From Methylobacillus gramineus (lineage in GTDB: Bacteria; Pseudomonadota; Gammaproteobacteria; Burkholderiales; Methylophilaceae), in NCBI RefSeq assembly GCF_020532675.1, contig NZ_JAJAVE010000001.1, forward strand, positions 1,488,001 through 1,552,000: a stretch of DNA of 64,000 bases, in the 5' to 3' direction. Each line of letters opens with the position of its first letter. Position 1 is the first letter of the stretch. Under the pieces are notes generated by a model. It had not been told where the DNA came from and did not search any database. It saw only the letters and a list, made by a program, of their open reading frames with translations. The position numbers and the translations under genes are program-made. Of this stretch, positions 63,978 through 64,000 are shown in pieces.

Positions 63978-64000
63978 ATGTCGTTTATACGCCGCTGGCT
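63978..64000 (+). CDS. Start of a gene cut by the window edge, probably lolB
   Basis: An ATG one base after the stop of the TPR gene opens a frame of seven visible complete codons (MSFIRRW). The position after a TPR gene is typical for lolB, the outer-membrane lipoprotein receptor, in betaproteobacteria. Too little sequence is visible to confirm it. Confidence 0.35.

Overview
The window is a dense, mostly co-directional piece of a betaproteobacterial chromosome. It almost certainly comes from a methylotroph of the family Methylophilaceae (Methylobacillus, Methylovorus or Methylophilus type). The evidence is a complete mxaR-S-A-C-K-L set (maturation genes for PQQ methanol dehydrogenase) at 51.5-56.8 kb, a second partial mxaR/S/A-like set at the left edge, and a complete NAD-linked molybdenum formate dehydrogenase operon (fdsGBACD). 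Conserved betaproteobacterial blocks surround them: M16 peptidases-ftsYEX, ubiE-ubiJ-ubiB, and a TPR gene followed by what looks like the start of lolB.

Layout: 0-2.7 kb, second mxaR'S'A' set (minus). 2.9-4.4 kb, MocR-type regulator. 4.5-8.9 kb (minus), gloA, ferredoxin, coaD, rsmD and two M16 peptidases. 9.2-12.9 kb, ftsY-ftsE-ftsX and a TonB-like anchored protein. 13.1-21.4 kb, an electron-transfer block: ferredoxin-NADP reductase, etfA/etfB, a LysR regulator, ETF-quinone oxidoreductase, serA and a D-2-hydroxyglutarate dehydrogenase-type flavoprotein. 21.7-27.7 kb, formate dehydrogenase. 27.8-30.6 kb, a CpxP/CpxR/CpxA-like envelope stress system. 30.6-36.5 kb, MarR plus NimT/CynX-type transporter, small DUF proteins, and a PAP2 phosphatase with an LTA-synthase-like sulfatase.

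36.5-43 kb is AT-richer and looks accessory: a large intergenic region with a candidate sigma54-dependent small RNA, small regulators, thioredoxin, two SDR oxidoreductases with their own operators, a frameshifted TetR gene, an 11-bp tandem repeat and an MFS transporter. 43-49.9 kb is core again: rpoH behind a CIRCE element, a dynamin-like GTPase with ccoS, and the ubiquinone genes. 50-57 kb holds a sodium:solute symporter and the main mxa operon. 57-62 kb holds mutM and a Gld-like ABC system, and the window ends in a TPR lipoprotein-pathway neighbour.

Functionally, methanol dehydrogenase maturation and formate dehydrogenase are the two ends of methanol oxidation. The ETF/ETF-QO/SerA/D2HGDH block fits serine synthesis in which SerA reduces 2-oxoglutarate and the flavoprotein returns the electrons to quinone. 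The most unusual item is at 36779-37066: a consensus -24/-12 promoter with two identical 16-bp palindromes upstream, driving a roughly 100-nt RNA with three hairpins, a seven-cytosine loop and an intrinsic terminator. No rRNA, tRNA, CRISPR array, insertion sequence or prophage was recognised.
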